In this document: positions 38,601 to 46,520 of the stretch, piece by piece
Layout of the letters: each line of letters starts with the position of its first letter
Numbering within the stretch: the first letter of the stretch is position 1
Origin: Chitinophagales bacterium
Lineage (GTDB): Bacteria > Bacteroidota > Bacteroidia > Chitinophagales > UBA2359
Assembly (NCBI GenBank): GCA_020628375.1
Contig: JAHDFD010000003.1
Coordinates: forward strand, 62,001-126,000
Length of the DNA: 64,000 nt
Direction: 5' to 3'
Program-made: the position numbers and the translations under genes
Notes under the pieces: model-generated
What the model saw: the letters and a program-made list of their open reading frames with translations, nothing else
The model's database searches: none
Told to the model about the DNA's origin: nothing

Positions 38601-41600
38601 CAGTTCCGCTACCATTTGGTATTGGGCTTCCATCGCTACAAATTGCTGACAATTCAAATGTATAAGTTTGAACAGAGCAAGTTGTATTTTCAGGTAAACT
38701 AACCAAGCTTCCATCTATAGGAATATTTGTAACGGTTCCACTAGTTTCTGTAATAATCAATGAACCTGTTCCTGTTCCTCCTAAGAATTCTGCTGTAAAT
38801 GAAACATCCGTTCCACTGCATATTTCATTAGCACTCACTGTTAAGTCAGGATCAGCCGGACAATCGCAAGGTTGGTCGCATGAAATGGTAATCATATCCA
38901 TTGGTTCACCTATACAAGTATTGTTCAAAATATTTGTAAAATCATAATCCAGAACAGCATCAACCCCATCAGTTGCAGGGCAAACATTCAAAATACCAGC
39001 AGTTCCTTCAACAGTACCACAATTTGTACCATCTATAGCAAGAACTGTTGCAGAACCATTACCTCCATTACAATCAGGATTTACAACTACTACTGGTTGA
39101 TAAGCACTAGGGTAAACAGTAAACGTAGCTGAATCGGTTACATCTTCATAACAAGTAGCATCGCCACCTAATTCTGCTGCAATTTCTGCTGCAGTCCACG
39201 TATAACTTAATGTTTCATCTACTCCAAAACAACCTTCATTTTCGGGCGTTGGTAATTCTTTTAACTCACCACAAAAGTTTGTTCCTACCATTAACTGGGC
39301 TGGTGTTGTAGTATTTGTAGCGCAAGTTGAAAGTGGCGCATAAATAGTAATTGTTGGTTGTTCAGGGAAAACGCTTATTGTTTCACTACCAGATACATCT
39401 GTATAACATCCTGTACCACCTAATAAAGTTTCCAATTCAGCGGCAGTCCAAGAATAATCAAAAGATTCGTCCACTGGATTACAAGTCGCATTTGCAGATG
39501 CATCAAAGGTTTGCGCTGTTCCACAAACAGTTGCGCCATCAGCAGCTAATAATTCAATAGAAACAACGCCTGTTGCTGCACTACAAGCACTACCAGCATT
39601 GGTAATCGATGCAGTTGGCTGAGCAGGATATACCGTAACCGTTTGCTGGATTGTTCCTAAACCTCCAGGTATCGGACTTCCATCGCTACATTCAGCACTT
39701 AAGTCGAAAGTATAGGTTACAGGAGCACAACCTGTATTTGCAGGTACACTAACAGCAATACCAGATTGAATATTGGTAATTGTACCTGTAGATTCTGTAA
39801 TCGTAAGTGTGCCTGTTCCCGTTCCACCCAAGAATGCTGCGGACAAGGTAACATCTCCACTTCCACACAAATCTGTTACATCTATAGTTAAATCAGGGTC
39901 AGCTGGACAATCGCAAGGCTGATCACAATTAACAGTTACTACATCAACAGGTGCAGTGTAGCAACTAGTATTAAATGTTGAAAAATCATAAGACAACGAA
40001 GCGTCTGTTCCATCGGTAGCAGGGCATACATTAAGCGCACCTGTTATTCCATCTTGTGTTTCACAGTTAGTACCGTCAATCGCAACTAAGCTTGCGGAAC
40101 CATTTTCTCCAACACAGTCAGGATTTACAATTGTTAGGGTATAATCGCTTGGTAAAACATTTAAAGTAGTTGAAGCATTTGCATCTGCATAACAACCTGT
40201 ACCACCTAAGATAGTTTCAATATCAGCACCTAACCAACCATAATTTATTGTTTCATTACTTGCATCACAACCATCATTCATTGGAGCATTCAAAGTTTCT
40301 GTTGCACAAACCTCAACGCCAACAACTAATTCAGCTGTAATGACATCTACATCATTCGAACAAGCCTCGGCAGGTGCAGTAAGTGTTACGGTTGGTTGCT
40401 CTGGATAAACCGTTACAGTTTCCGTTCCTGAAATATCAGTATAGCATCCCGTACCACCCAATAAAGCCTCTAATTCAGCAGCAGTCCATGAATAATCAAA
40501 TAATTCATCTACTGAATTACAAGTTGTATTAGCAGAAGCATCAAAAGTTTGCACTGTTCCACAAACAGTTGCGCCATCAGCAGCTAATAATTCAACTGAA
40601 ACAACGCCTGTTGCAGCACTGCAAACATTACCAGCATTGGTAATCGATGCTGTTGGTTGAGCAGGATAAACTTGTGTTGAAGTCAAAATTATAGTTGACA
40701 CGTCAATAGCTGTTCCATCACAATCAGCAGAAATTACAAAATCATAAGGAATGGCACCACAACCATTATTGGCAGGTATGGCTACATCTGCACAAATTTG
40801 TGTTCCACCTGCCGTTCCATCGGCAACAACACCGTCAACAGTTATTGAAACAGTAGCATCTACTGTATCGTCAAAATCAACACAAACTTGAGTTGTTGCT
40901 CCTACAGCAGAACATAAGCTTGTTGGAGGTGTAATATTTAAAACAGTTGGACAAGCTGAGCACTCCCCAGAAGTTACACAAACCTGACCTCCTATTTTAT
41001 AACAGAAAGCTGGAATGTCGCAAACCAAAACTCCTGGTCCTAAACCTAACAAATCGCCAAGATCCACAGAACCACCAGCACCAGGTCCACCACCTGACCC
41101 ACCGATCAGCGTTTCAATATCACCAATCGTAAAGGTTACTCCGGCTCCAATTGCAGAGCCTTGAATTGCATCAATAATTCCTTCAAGTGAGTTACCTGTT
41201 GTTGGCAAGCCTAAGAAGCCATAAAGCGAAAGTCCTATACCACCTACAGTACAAGCATCCAAATCAGCAATAACCTGATCTAATTCAGCCTGATTATGGA
41301 TAATTGGCTGCACACAAACCGTAGAGTCAGCAGGTAAGCCATCTAAAGTAGCGGCAATTCCAGCAGCATCTCCTACAAATCTGATCGTATCATTTGGAGC
41401 AGTTGTTAAAATATATTCTACTATTTCACCCGGTTCATTACTACCATCCATATTATCTATTAAAACGAACGGTGCACTTAAAGTACCATCTCCACAATCT
41501 GTCCCTGAAATCTCGAGTGTAGGGGCAATAGCATTACATCCACAATCGCCCACTGTAACACAAACCTGATCTGAAATATTATAACAGAAAGGCAAAATAT

Positions 41601-44600
41601 CACAAACTAAAATCCCAGCTCCCAAACCAAGCAGTTCTCCTAAATCTACCTGACCTCCTTCGCCAGGTCCTCCGCCAGAACCACCGATCAAGGTCTCTAT
41701 ATCACCAATAGTAAAAGTAACTCCAGCTCCAATCGCTGAACCTTGAATTGCATCTATAATTCCCTGTAAAGTATTACCGGTAGCCGGTAGTCCAAGGAAA
41801 TCATATAAAGAAAGTCCTATACCGCCTGTAGTACATGCATCCAGATCACCGATAATTATATCCAATTCTGATTGAGTATGTGTAATTGACTGAACGCATG
41901 CTGTATTTCCTAAAGACATAGTATCAATATATGCCTGCATATCAGCAAAGTTGCCTACTAATCTTATCGTATCATTTGGTAAAGTGGTAAGAATGTATTC
42001 TGTAACTTCGCCCGGATTCGTGCTACCATCGGCACCATCTACCAACACAATAGGTAAACCTAAAGAGCCATCACCACAATCAACACCGGTTGATGTTATT
42101 GTAGGTCCCATTGCCTGACAACACATAATCATTTCTGTAATTGTAACACGACATCCAAAACCATCTTCAATTATCACCGTATAAGTATCTCCATCATTTA
42201 ACAAATCTCCATCCATATTAGGTGAATCAGCAGCAACTATATATCCGCTTCCACTTCCACCAATTGCAGTAGCTGCATCTACAGAAAGTACTCCTGTTCC
42301 ACAATCATAAGCCACTGTTGCGCCAGAAATAGGTTCGTAAACCTGTACATCAATTGAAGATGTGTCAGTACACCCTTCTGCTGTTGATAAAGTAAACCAG
42401 AAAGTTGTTGTTGATCCATCAGGTGTTGGAGCAAGCGTTGGATCGGCAATTGCTGGATCACCACCAACCGGATCTACATCAAACCAGGTAAAGTCATCGC
42501 TTCCTAATGAACCTTCATATCCTGTAAGGTCAGTAGTTATAACTCCAGCACACTGTGCAGGTGGAGCATAATCTGTAAAGATCGGTAAAGGATTAACAGT
42601 CGGTGTGAAACATACTTCTGCAGAACAAGTCGTAGCATCATCGGTGAATACCACACAGTATTCATCACCAGCCACAGGGCTTACCATTGTTGGATCAGCA
42701 ACCGGGAATCCTATATCTGACATTCCTAAGTACCATTCAAAAGTTCCTGCATCGGTCGTAACGCTCGCTTCAAGATCAGCTAAGCTAATCATATCACCTT
42801 CACATAACTCTGCTGTTGGTGCCACTAAAACTGGCGCCGGTGTAACTGTAACGATCATACTTGCTGTTGCTGAGCAACCTGAAGCAGCATCAGTAAAAAT
42901 CACCCAGAATTCTGTTCCATCTGTAACATTAGCAACTACTGTTGATGTCAAGGCTACAGCTCCTGTAGCAGGATCTGCATCATACCAATCGAAAGAACCT
43001 GCATCTGTTGTAAACTCAGCATTAAAGTCAGTTAATTCAATATCACTTCCTTCACAAATAACAGGAGCCGCAGACAATAAAACAGGTACTGGCGTGTAAG
43101 TGAAACTTGCACATATCGTTGCTTCACAACCTGTTCCACCATCTGTAAATGTGGCACAGTATTGTTCAGAAGCTACTGGTGTAACACTGGCTGGTGTTGC
43201 AAGTGAAGCTCCGCTACCAACTGACCATGTAAAGGTTCCGGCATCAGCGGTAATACTTGCTTCAACACTTGTAAGATCGAAGCTTTCTCCTGCACAAATA
43301 GGTCCTAAGACAGGAGCTGTTAATACAGGTGAAGGATTCACCGTAATATCTACACAAGTTTCAGCAATACAATCACCTGTTTCACAATAATCATAAGTAA
43401 CGCAATATTGTGTCGTACCTACTGGTGGCACAAGTGCTGTTGCATTGGCAACCGTAATACCAGCAGATGCTGCACCTTCATACCAAGTGTAATTACCGCC
43501 TGTATTTGTTGTTCCTGTAGGATTTAAAGCTGTTAAATCAATTGCATCTCCTTCACAAATTGGTGCCGGGGCAGCAATGGCAGTTAACGTTTCCTGTGGC
43601 AAGAAACGAACAGCTACCGGTGCACCCATCACATCACAATCTGGGCATAGTGCAGGAAATGGACTGTTACAATTCACGTCAACACTGAATGTCCAGTCTA
43701 GTTCATCTGGTCCTAATTCAAATGGGTTCAAATCAAGAAGATTTACTGTAACAATACTAATTTGTTCACCGCTAGGGTTTTGTGTCCAACCATTTTGATT
43801 ATAACATGGGAACCCATCTGAATCATGTATATCATCTATGTTTGGAAAGTTAGAGAAGATACCACCAGGCAAACCACCTATAATACCCAAAAGAGCATCT
43901 TCTTGCAAAGGCTCTTCTCCATCTGTTGTAGCATCATCTACACAAACCTGAATATTATATGATACCGATCCATTAGAACAAAAAGGTACTTGTGGTACAG
44001 CTAGGCTAGTACCTCCAACACCTGGCACATCAATTCCATCTAAATTTTCTGTTACAATGGTTCCACTTTCGTTAGTAGCATTAAAACTCTGGCAAACAAA
44101 ACTCAGGAAAGGTGTAAAGTATAATACATCACCACAAGCCGAAGGGTTAGCAATCAATGAACCATCATTGATATAAGTTTCACCTGAGATAGAACCCGGA
44201 GCAGGGAAAGGTCCCTGTGCACCGCCTATACTTGCATCAATCATTGCCTGAGTAGAAGGATAATCGGAAGGAGGATTTGGTGTTATCGTATAACCTACCT
44301 GATATCCGGGAGTACTTACTAGTGCTGAAGCATTAGAAAAATCAAAACTATCACCCCAACACAATACCGTTTCAGAAGCTACGCCATTACCCGGATAATC
44401 TGTACAATTCGGACAAACTACTGTCGTTGAGGCTTCTGCTGTACAATTGGCAGCAGTTCCTCCTGCAACAGCGATTACATAATTTACAATTGAAGAACCA
44501 CCCGGAGCAGGGTCTGTTGCACCACCCAGATCAACTTCTAAAGTTCCACCACAATTATCGATAGGCGTTACAGAACAATTTTCAAATACAAAATCAATCC

Positions 44601-46383
44601 CTTCTTCTGGAATCGGATAAACATCGACCATAACAGAAGCTGTAGTCATTATAGCTTCTGTACCACCATTTAAACAGGTTATTTCAGCAGTATATTCTGT
44701 TGCTGTAACATTACATCTATTACCTGCTGAAACATTATAAGTCAATACATCACCGGCACCAATCGGATTACCATTTTCGAACCACTGAACAGTATAATCA
44801 ACACCATCTGTTCCACTACTTACATTGGCTCCTAAAACAATCTGAGCCCCATCACAATAGCTTGGTGCTACAGGAGAAATTCCGGTTAATTCAGGGCAAG
44901 CAAAACAATCTACTGTAAATTCCCCTAAATTGATACTACAATTAGGGTCATTACTATCTAATACTTTTATATTTATAATAGTTCCTGATGGATAAGGACC
45001 GTAAGTAAATGAATCGCCATCTGCCGTAGCTGTCGAAACCGTTCCATCTGAAACTTCCACATCAGCAGTAACAACGTCGTTCAATGCATCAATAACAACG
45101 TCGATCGTAAATTCTCCATTAGCACAAGCTGAAGGTGTAACTGTGACATCTGGCGGTGTACAATCACCAATACAATTGACTACTGAAGAAACTGTTACAT
45201 CACAAGCAGTGTTTCCATTTGAGATCACAAAGTCTGCGGTTGTTCCATTATCACCCGGAGCAAACGTAGTATTACCTGTTATCGTGAATCCCGGACATGG
45301 AGGGTAAGAAATATCAATACTACAGTTCGGGTCATTTATATTTGTTGTATTGTCGATAACCGCCTGAGCAGCATCAATTTCAGGATAAACAGTAACAGAA
45401 ACCTGTTGTCCGGACACTACAGTTGAACCATCATTCGTACAAATTATATCCAAAGTATATACTTCTGTAATGGGTGCACAGCCTGTATTCGTTAATGTAA
45501 GTGATTGTGTTGCTGCATTTGCGTTTGCAATACCTGTTCCTGTCCAGTTATAGGTAACATTCGGAGCTCCTTCCGGGTCAAGTGTAGCACTTAAATCGAT
45601 AGCTCCTCCTGAACAAATTTCATTTGTAGAAACATCTAAAGAAATAAATGAAGGGCATCCTCCGAATACACAAATCTCAACAGGATCACCACAAGTTACT
45701 ACCGATGTTGTTGTTGGCTCAAGACATATTTCACTATTTGAGTCAATGTTATAACCTGTCAATCCACCACCAGATATTTGAATCGTCCAATCTCCATTCG
45801 GATCCACATTCAAACCTAATAAGCTTAGAGGAACAGGCGAAAGATCATTAATAAGCGCAATATCGAATGTTAGTGGGCCCTGTATTGCTCCATCTGGTTG
45901 TATTACAGATAAGCTTACATCACCACTTCCAGATAAATTGATACCTAATTCACCTGAATAAGTCATACCTTCTACATAGCAAAAATCTGAAATACTAAAG
46001 TCAAGATTAAAGTTATTACCTGATCCAGTCGAAGGAATTCCCAACTGACCAAAGGTTAAACACTGCTGCGGGATAGGTGTATTTGCCGGAATACAAGGTG
46101 TAAATTCCTGACAACCAAGATTATTACAATCGGGTAAAAATGTAATTGTGTTACCACTTTGCCCATTCGTCCAAGTTGGCGTAACGTTAGACAATGATCC
46201 TGACAATGAAGCATTTATATCCACACCTCCACCATCACAGGCAATGCTGTAATTTCCATTCCCATCATCGACGAGATTAGCATTCGAGCCAACATTAATG
46301 GCACCCGAAACACATTGGGCTTGAATTAAATCGGGGCAGCAACAACATAGTGCTGCAATCCAAAAGAGTAGTTTTAAATTCAT
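29641..46383 (-). CDS. Giant modular secreted adhesin with T9SS C-terminal sorting domain
   Basis: 5580 aa. Signal peptide at 1-22 (LLFWIAALCCCCPDLIQA, before QCVSG). Residues about 250-1450 hold Cys-rich Ig/PKD-like modules. About 1450-1805 holds two copies of a module with a Gly-rich 'GGSGGGPG' loop. About 2677-3216 has five near-identical 108-aa repeats. About 3325-3425 has an SdrD B-like calcium module ('DDNSNGNKDG'), and about 3520-4016 has six 83-aa repeats. Four more SdrD B-like modules lie at about 4640-4840 and 5020-5220 ('DTNGNGVQDADEPG'). The C-terminus ('AVYPIPASDVINVEF...GAYFISL...TTRFIKQ', about 5499-5580) is a type A T9SS sorting domain, so export across the outer membrane and surface anchoring are expected. 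Adhesive function is inferred from architecture. A terminator-like hairpin follows at 29233. Confidence 0.9.
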   Translation of the reverse strand: MNLKLLFWIAALCCCCPDLIQAQCVSGAINVGSNANLVDDGNGNYSIACDGGGVDINASLSGSLSNVTPTWTNGQSGNTITFLPDCNNLGCQEFTPCIPANTPIPQQCLTFGQLGIPSTGSGNNFNLDFSISDFCYVEGMTYSGELGINLSGSGDVSLSVIQPDGAIQGPLTFDIALINDLSPVPLSLLGLNVDPNGDWTIQISGGGLTGYNIDSNSEICLEPTTTSVVTCGDPVEICVFGGCPSFISLDVSTNEICSGGAIDLSATLDPEGAPNVTYNWTGTGIANANAATQSLTLTNTGCAPITEVYTLDIICTNDGSTVVSGQQVSVTVYPEIDAAQAVIDNTTNINDPNCSIDISYPPCPGFTITGNTTFAPGDNGTTADFVISNGNTACDVTVSSVVNCIGDCTPPDVTVTPSACANGEFTIDVVIDALNDVVTADVEVSDGTVSTATADGDSFTYGPYPSGTIINIKVLDSNDPNCSINLGEFTVDCFACPELTGISPVAPSYCDGAQIVLGANVSSGTDGVDYTVQWFENGNPIGAGDVLTYNVSAGNRCNVTATEYTAEITCLNGGTEAIMTTASVMVDVYPIPEEGIDFVFENCSVTPIDNCGGTLEVDLGGATDPAPGGSSIVNYVIAVAGGTAANCTAEASTTVVCPNCTDYPGNGVASETVLCWGDSFDFSNASALVSTPGYQVGYTITPNPPSDYPSTQAMIDASIGGAQGPFPAPGSISGETYINDGSLIANPSACGDVLYFTPFLSFVCQSFNATNESGTIVTENLDGIDVPGVGGTSLAVPQVPFCSNGSVSYNIQVCVDDATTDGEEPLQEDALLGIIGGLPGGIFSNFPNIDDIHDSDGFPCYNQNGWTQNPSGEQISIVTVNLLDLNPFELGPDELDWTFSVDVNCNSPFPALCPDCDVMGAPVAVRFLPQETLTAIAAPAPICEGDAIDLTALNPTGTTNTGGNYTWYEGAASAGITVANATALVPPVGTTQYCVTYDYCETGDCIAETCVDITVNPSPVLTAPVLGPICAGESFDLTSVEASITADAGTFTWSVGSGASLATPASVTPVASEQYCATFTDGGTGCEATICASFTYTPVPVLLSAAPVICEGSDIELTDFNAEFTTDAGSFDWYDADPATGAVALTSTVVANVTDGTEFWVIFTDAASGCSATASMIVTVTPAPVLVAPTAELCEGDMISLADLEASVTTDAGTFEWYLGMSDIGFPVADPTMVSPVAGDEYCVVFTDDATTCSAEVCFTPTVNPLPIFTDYAPPAQCAGVITTDLTGYEGSLGSDDFTWFDVDPVGGDPAIADPTLAPTPDGSTTTFWFTLSTAEGCTDTSSIDVQVYEPISGATVAYDCGTGVLSVDAATAIGGSGSGYIVAADSPNMDGDLLNDGDTYTVIIEDGFGCRVTITEMIMCCQAMGPTITSTGVDCGDGSLGLPIVLVDGADGSTNPGEVTEYILTTLPNDTIRLVGNFADMQAYIDTMSLGNTACVQSITHTQSELDIIIGDLDACTTGGIGLSLYDFLGLPATGNTLQGIIDAIQGSAIGAGVTFTIGDIETLIGGSGGGPGEGGQVDLGELLGLGAGILVCDILPFCYNISDQVCVTVGDCGCNAIAPTLEISGTDCGDGTLSAPFVLIDNMDGSNEPGEIVEYILTTAPNDTIRFVGDAAGIAATLDGLPADSTVCVQPIIHNQAELDQVIADLDACTVGGIGLSLYGFLGLPTTGNSLEGIIDAIQGSAIGAGVTFTIGDIETLIGGSGGGPGAGGSVDLGDLLGLGPGVLVCDIPAFCYKIGGQVCVTSGECSACPTVLNITPPTSLCSAVGATTQVCVDFDDTVDATVSITVDGVVADGTAGGTQICADVAIPANNGCGAIPYDFVISADCDGTAIDVSTIILTSTQVYPAQPTASITNAGNVCSAATGVVSVELLAADGATVCGTVQTFDASANTTCNSVDELFDYSWTAAELEALLGGTGCYTDISGTETVTVYPEQPTVTLTAPAEACSNDVDVITAELVVGVEVCATETLNAPMNDGCDASNETINYGWLGADIETILGGTGCYADANASTTLNVLPSDYTLTIVNPDCVGENGSASLVAIDGTNCETQDGITGALNVCPATDGTDASLSYDFSTFNTSCYTAPVDVVTVNCDQPCDCPADPDLTIDVTDLCGSGDVTLSAAFLGGTGTGTLTITESTGTITNIQSGIAVSVPANTGCAPVTYTFDLSAECSDGSPIPGGLGTIQQTVTVYPAQPTASITNAGSACSAATGVVSIELLAADGATVCGTAQTFDASANATCNPVDESFDYSWTAAELETLLGGTGCYTDVSGSETISVFPEQPTITIYAPLSTCATNTTTPAQLMVGTNFCGELKELPTPENEGCFGVDETLSYTWTAAEIAAELGGDATCYEDVTDSATFTVYPSAYQPVVVVNPDCNGGNGSATVLAIDGTNCGTVEGTAGILNVCPATDGVDAVLDYDFTNILNNTCIGEPMDMITISCDQPCDCPADPDLTVSANEICSGTDVSFTAEFLGGTGTGSLIITETSGTVTNIPIDGSLVSLPENTTCSVQTYTFELSAICSDGSPIPNGSGTVSQTVSVYPNDVSSFITTSGENTCNTAINIDASCGGILTADVATQSASTGDGTGTHTYNLTYDAGGFGASCIPSFTIEVSYLCTDPCDGVNDITESGTICSGGSFTASDGNTYSASTVVAQSDENGCAYDLIIDITEYTVIDPEPINAEICEGESYTTASGTVYTESGSEIVIDGNGCETTLVVNITTITCTDPCDGVNDITESGFICPGGSFTASDGNTYSASTVVAQSDENGCAYDLIIDITEYTVTDPEPINAEICEGESYTTASGMVYTESGSEIVLDGNGCETTLVVNITTITCTDPCDGVNDITESGTICPGGSFTASDGNTYSASTVVAQSDENGCAYDLIIDITEYTVTDPEPINAEICEGESYTTASGMVYTESGSETVLDGNGCETTLVVNITTITCTDPCDGVNDITESGTICPGGSFTASDGNTYSASTVVAQSDENGCAYDLIIDIIEYTVIDPEPINAEICEGESYTTASGTVYTESGSEIVLDGNGCETTLVVNITTITCTDPCDGVNDITESGFICPGGSFTASDGNTYSASTVVAQSDENGCAYDLIIDITEYTVTDPEPINAEICEGESYTTASGTVYTESGNEIVIDGNGCETTLVVTLTILDCTDPEIDIVDPCSCDNPNNFFVDGVGYVEDHLIITSDPGEIWTSDTYTGLVNNDGTPFSGTITAEETASGVYDIYVYYEPIAGYSIVFTNEASEELSIGASNLTQCLCEEPKGSISGNVFSDDNSNGNKDGNEDGIEGVEVTITYPDGTTASITTDADGNYMFDDLEAGNYTITVTGQIPGTTITTVSTYTVDIDAGEDYIDGTPFGFGPEAPECIAPVATFTAACNDDGTFSVIIDISDVGNSTSLVIVDNAGSTPIITGSTGTYAIGNYSSGSSVNVTVAGNVTNDCFVAAEGLSIDCGTTEPCEISIAVTEDCDDFNGTQANTFIITGGSGAYIMTGDFNGPVNEGQEIDVLYVDGQTTNIQVVDANDSECTAAYEEIINCASSGGCEISITTIEDCNEDTNDQTNTYFIDGGSGEYTISGDFNGTVNAGESFSVDYVDGQTTNIQVVDAAVSECTAAYEEIVNCAKAGCDIEIAVSEDCDDTTNDQTNTYIITGGSGEYTISGDFNGTVEAGETFTVDYIDGQTTNIQVVDTADSECTAAYEEIVNCAKAGCDISIAVSEDCNDVTNDQTNTYIITGGSGEYAISGDFNGTVEAGEAFTVDYIDGQTTNIQVVDVADAECTAAYEEIVNCAKAGCDISITVSEDCNDVTNDQTNTYIITGGSGEYAISGDFNGTVEAGEAFTVDYIDGQTTNIQVVDVADAECTDAYEEIVNCAKAGCDISISVTENCDPDAGIQSNIYLITGGSGSYTVSGDFNGTNEGEPIEVFYNDGVTTNLVVTDVADDTCTQSYEEAVNCAKAIECDLAVTVSSGCTDNDGNEAESGFYFVCIDQISGGSGNYNYIAGQCITVPAGPYVLTVVDEDLEDCSEVIFIEGDDCDKVACDLAVVAASGCNDLDGNTAPDGLYYVCIVEITGGSGNYNYIPGECILVPSGPYILTVSDEDLEDCIETVYVEGNECDKADECDLSIEAIAECPTEDDGTYNLYILVTGTTPNPAIVSGTYNGEVNIGELVFVGAFEDGFQYTFTLDAPCDATITDSYQCIKDCAEVNAGTVEDITLCNGSGEGFDGSLPSSGTFTSDGDAGGTWTIDGVEFDGTVNEGDFAVGTYTVVYTVENEDVENGTVDCADAVSNPATLTIVDCAVVEPTCDTPISAELTLDCEEDANGNLTNLYAYTLTVSGGSGAYNISGDLNISDYDGSEPIVGSGNSTDGNITITITDADPESVCDPVTIDEDTSACNKACDAPLSASSESFCNEDGTYSATITISGGSDSYYIGTSSGDPVSSPVIVGPFMTGSDQTVVIFDTNPGCGSLPVTVVSPEDCTPEECGSVDAGMIADITLCDQEGGAEPTSGQFVTDGVAGGNWSIDGGASIADDGTVDATGLIPGAYTVTYTVVNPDLSDGTVCEDAVATAILTVIDCTPAPETGSIGDTVFEDTNGNGVQDADEPGISGVTVTLTDADGNTMTVTTDENGNYLFDDLPAGDYTVEVGAGPDGSTLTTSGSYDVSLGEGEDNLDNDFGFQPATPETGSIGDTVFEDTNGNGVQDADEPGISGVTVTLTDADGNTMTATTDENGNYLFDDLPAGDYTVEVGAGPDGSTLTTSGSFDVSLGEGEDNLDNDFGFQPAPACDSPITANATIECGVDVNGFQDGTFNVVVAISGGSGSYNLSGTVQETGNDGVVAISGLAGEAVNFTISDPDGLCDDVTVTVDTNECAKSCDEPLSASAETVCNDDGTYSAIITVDGGSGTYVVNNALSDPQNSPINVGPFNVGENITINIFDLNPACGAIPVSIESPSDCDDDNTGSIGSTVFFDENGNGVQDGNEPGIPDVLITLVDSEGNVIGTTLTDENGNYIFDNLPAGDYTIIVGIGPDGTYNSSPNTVDVSIDQGEDSTGEADFGFAPCATVSGVVYIDDNGNGMYDVGEGLVAGATVTLTDSDGNVIGVVTTGADGVYDFDNCLTAGDYTVTISGLPDGFTPTTDISFPISVETGDTLTEADGNNFGVAPPDACDNPIVIDYETICISSGNAYTLAFTISGGSGVYNMPAGDFIANGLVTGIVYELVVADGDNFTLVVEDADAASTCAQFSITAGQDEPCDIEEVCDGFDIGIIQVCPEVESTGFYDVIINVIGGTAPYTINGLTFSDSSIQLGPFPEGENLTIFGTDSNDCTVQFSGNLGICPITSVELIRFEGEVQEAGNYIHWITATETDNDYFTLERSLDGVHFEAIAYVNGAGTSVTPNAYSFMDNEVSTGDHFYRLKDTDFNGNTEIVSDVIVLNRAASFADIAVYPIPASDVINVEFTSYSTNSELSLKVYDVTGKVIDIISVTTENGLNVNQLDISDYAVGAYFISLTNDDEVITTRFIKQ
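31860..32471 (-). repeat. Two tandem 306-bp SdrD B-like repeats
   Basis: Two adjacent 102-aa modules starting 'GSIGDTVFEDTNGNG' differ at only a few codons. The same wording recurs at exactly 306 bp spacing. They lie in the C-terminal third of the 5580-aa protein. Confidence 0.85.
34335..35825 (-). repeat. Six tandem 249-bp coding repeats
   Basis: An 83-aa unit ('SEDCNDVTNDQTNTY', 'GGSGEYAISGDFNGTVEAGE', 'DGQTTNIQVVD', 'YEEIVNCAKAG') occurs six times. The middle units are nearly identical in DNA and the outer units diverge. Each unit has three Cys. Confidence 0.9.
36736..38355 (-). repeat. Five tandem 324-bp coding repeats
   Basis: Exactly 5 x 324 bp. Each 108-aa unit begins 'CTDPCDGVNDITESG' and contains 'CPGGSFTASDGNTYSAS' and 'ICEGESYTTASG'. 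Copies differ by scattered, mostly silent changes, indicating recent expansion or gene conversion. Confidence 0.95.
40975..42060 (-). repeat. Two copies of a roughly 194-aa module, unknown family
   Basis: Two blocks about 582 bp apart each read 'EYILTT.PNDTIR.VG', then 'GLSLY.FLGLP.TGN', 'AIQGSAIGAGVTFTIGDIE', a Gly-rich loop and 'LVCDI..FCY'. A more divergent relative is in the left giant protein at 7690-8215. Confidence 0.75.
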
Positions 46384-46429
46384 AGCTTAATTATTTATTT
46401 ATGTAAAGAACTTAATTTCAATTTAAACA

Positions 46430-46468
46430 AAAGGGATAAAAATAGTGAATTAGATGAGATATCCCTTT
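46430..46468. promoter_or_regulatory. Inverted repeat in the divergent promoter region
   Basis: AAAGGGATA (46430-46438) and TATCCCTTT (46460-46468) form a nine-base perfect inverted repeat with a 21-base spacer, midway between the divergent starts at 46383 and 46521. It could be an operator for both genes; this is inference from position. Confidence 0.4.
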
Positions 46469-46497
46469 GATTTTTATCTTTTTTTTGCTAAAATGTA

Positions 46498-46505
46498 TAG
46501 TTTTG
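46498..46505 (+). promoter_or_regulatory. Bacteroidota-type -7 box candidate for the 46521 gene
   Basis: TAGTTTTG matches TAnnTTTG and lies 15 bp before the ATG at 46521. No good -33 box was seen at the usual spacing. If used, it excludes the upstream ATG at 46467 as start. Confidence 0.35.
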
Positions 46506-46520
46506 AAGTTAATCAATTTT

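Noticed and set aside
42605-43390. Long plus-strand open frames of 164 and 96 aa antisense to the giant gene.
   Set aside because: They lie opposite a continuous 5580-codon frame with clear domain content; low-complexity Ser/Thr/Val/Ala composition is typical of an antisense shadow.
46467-46520. Upstream start for the FG-GAP/T9SS protein.
   Set aside because: The extra 18 residues add a second hydrophobic stretch before a good signal peptide, and a TAnnTTTG box falls inside the extension.
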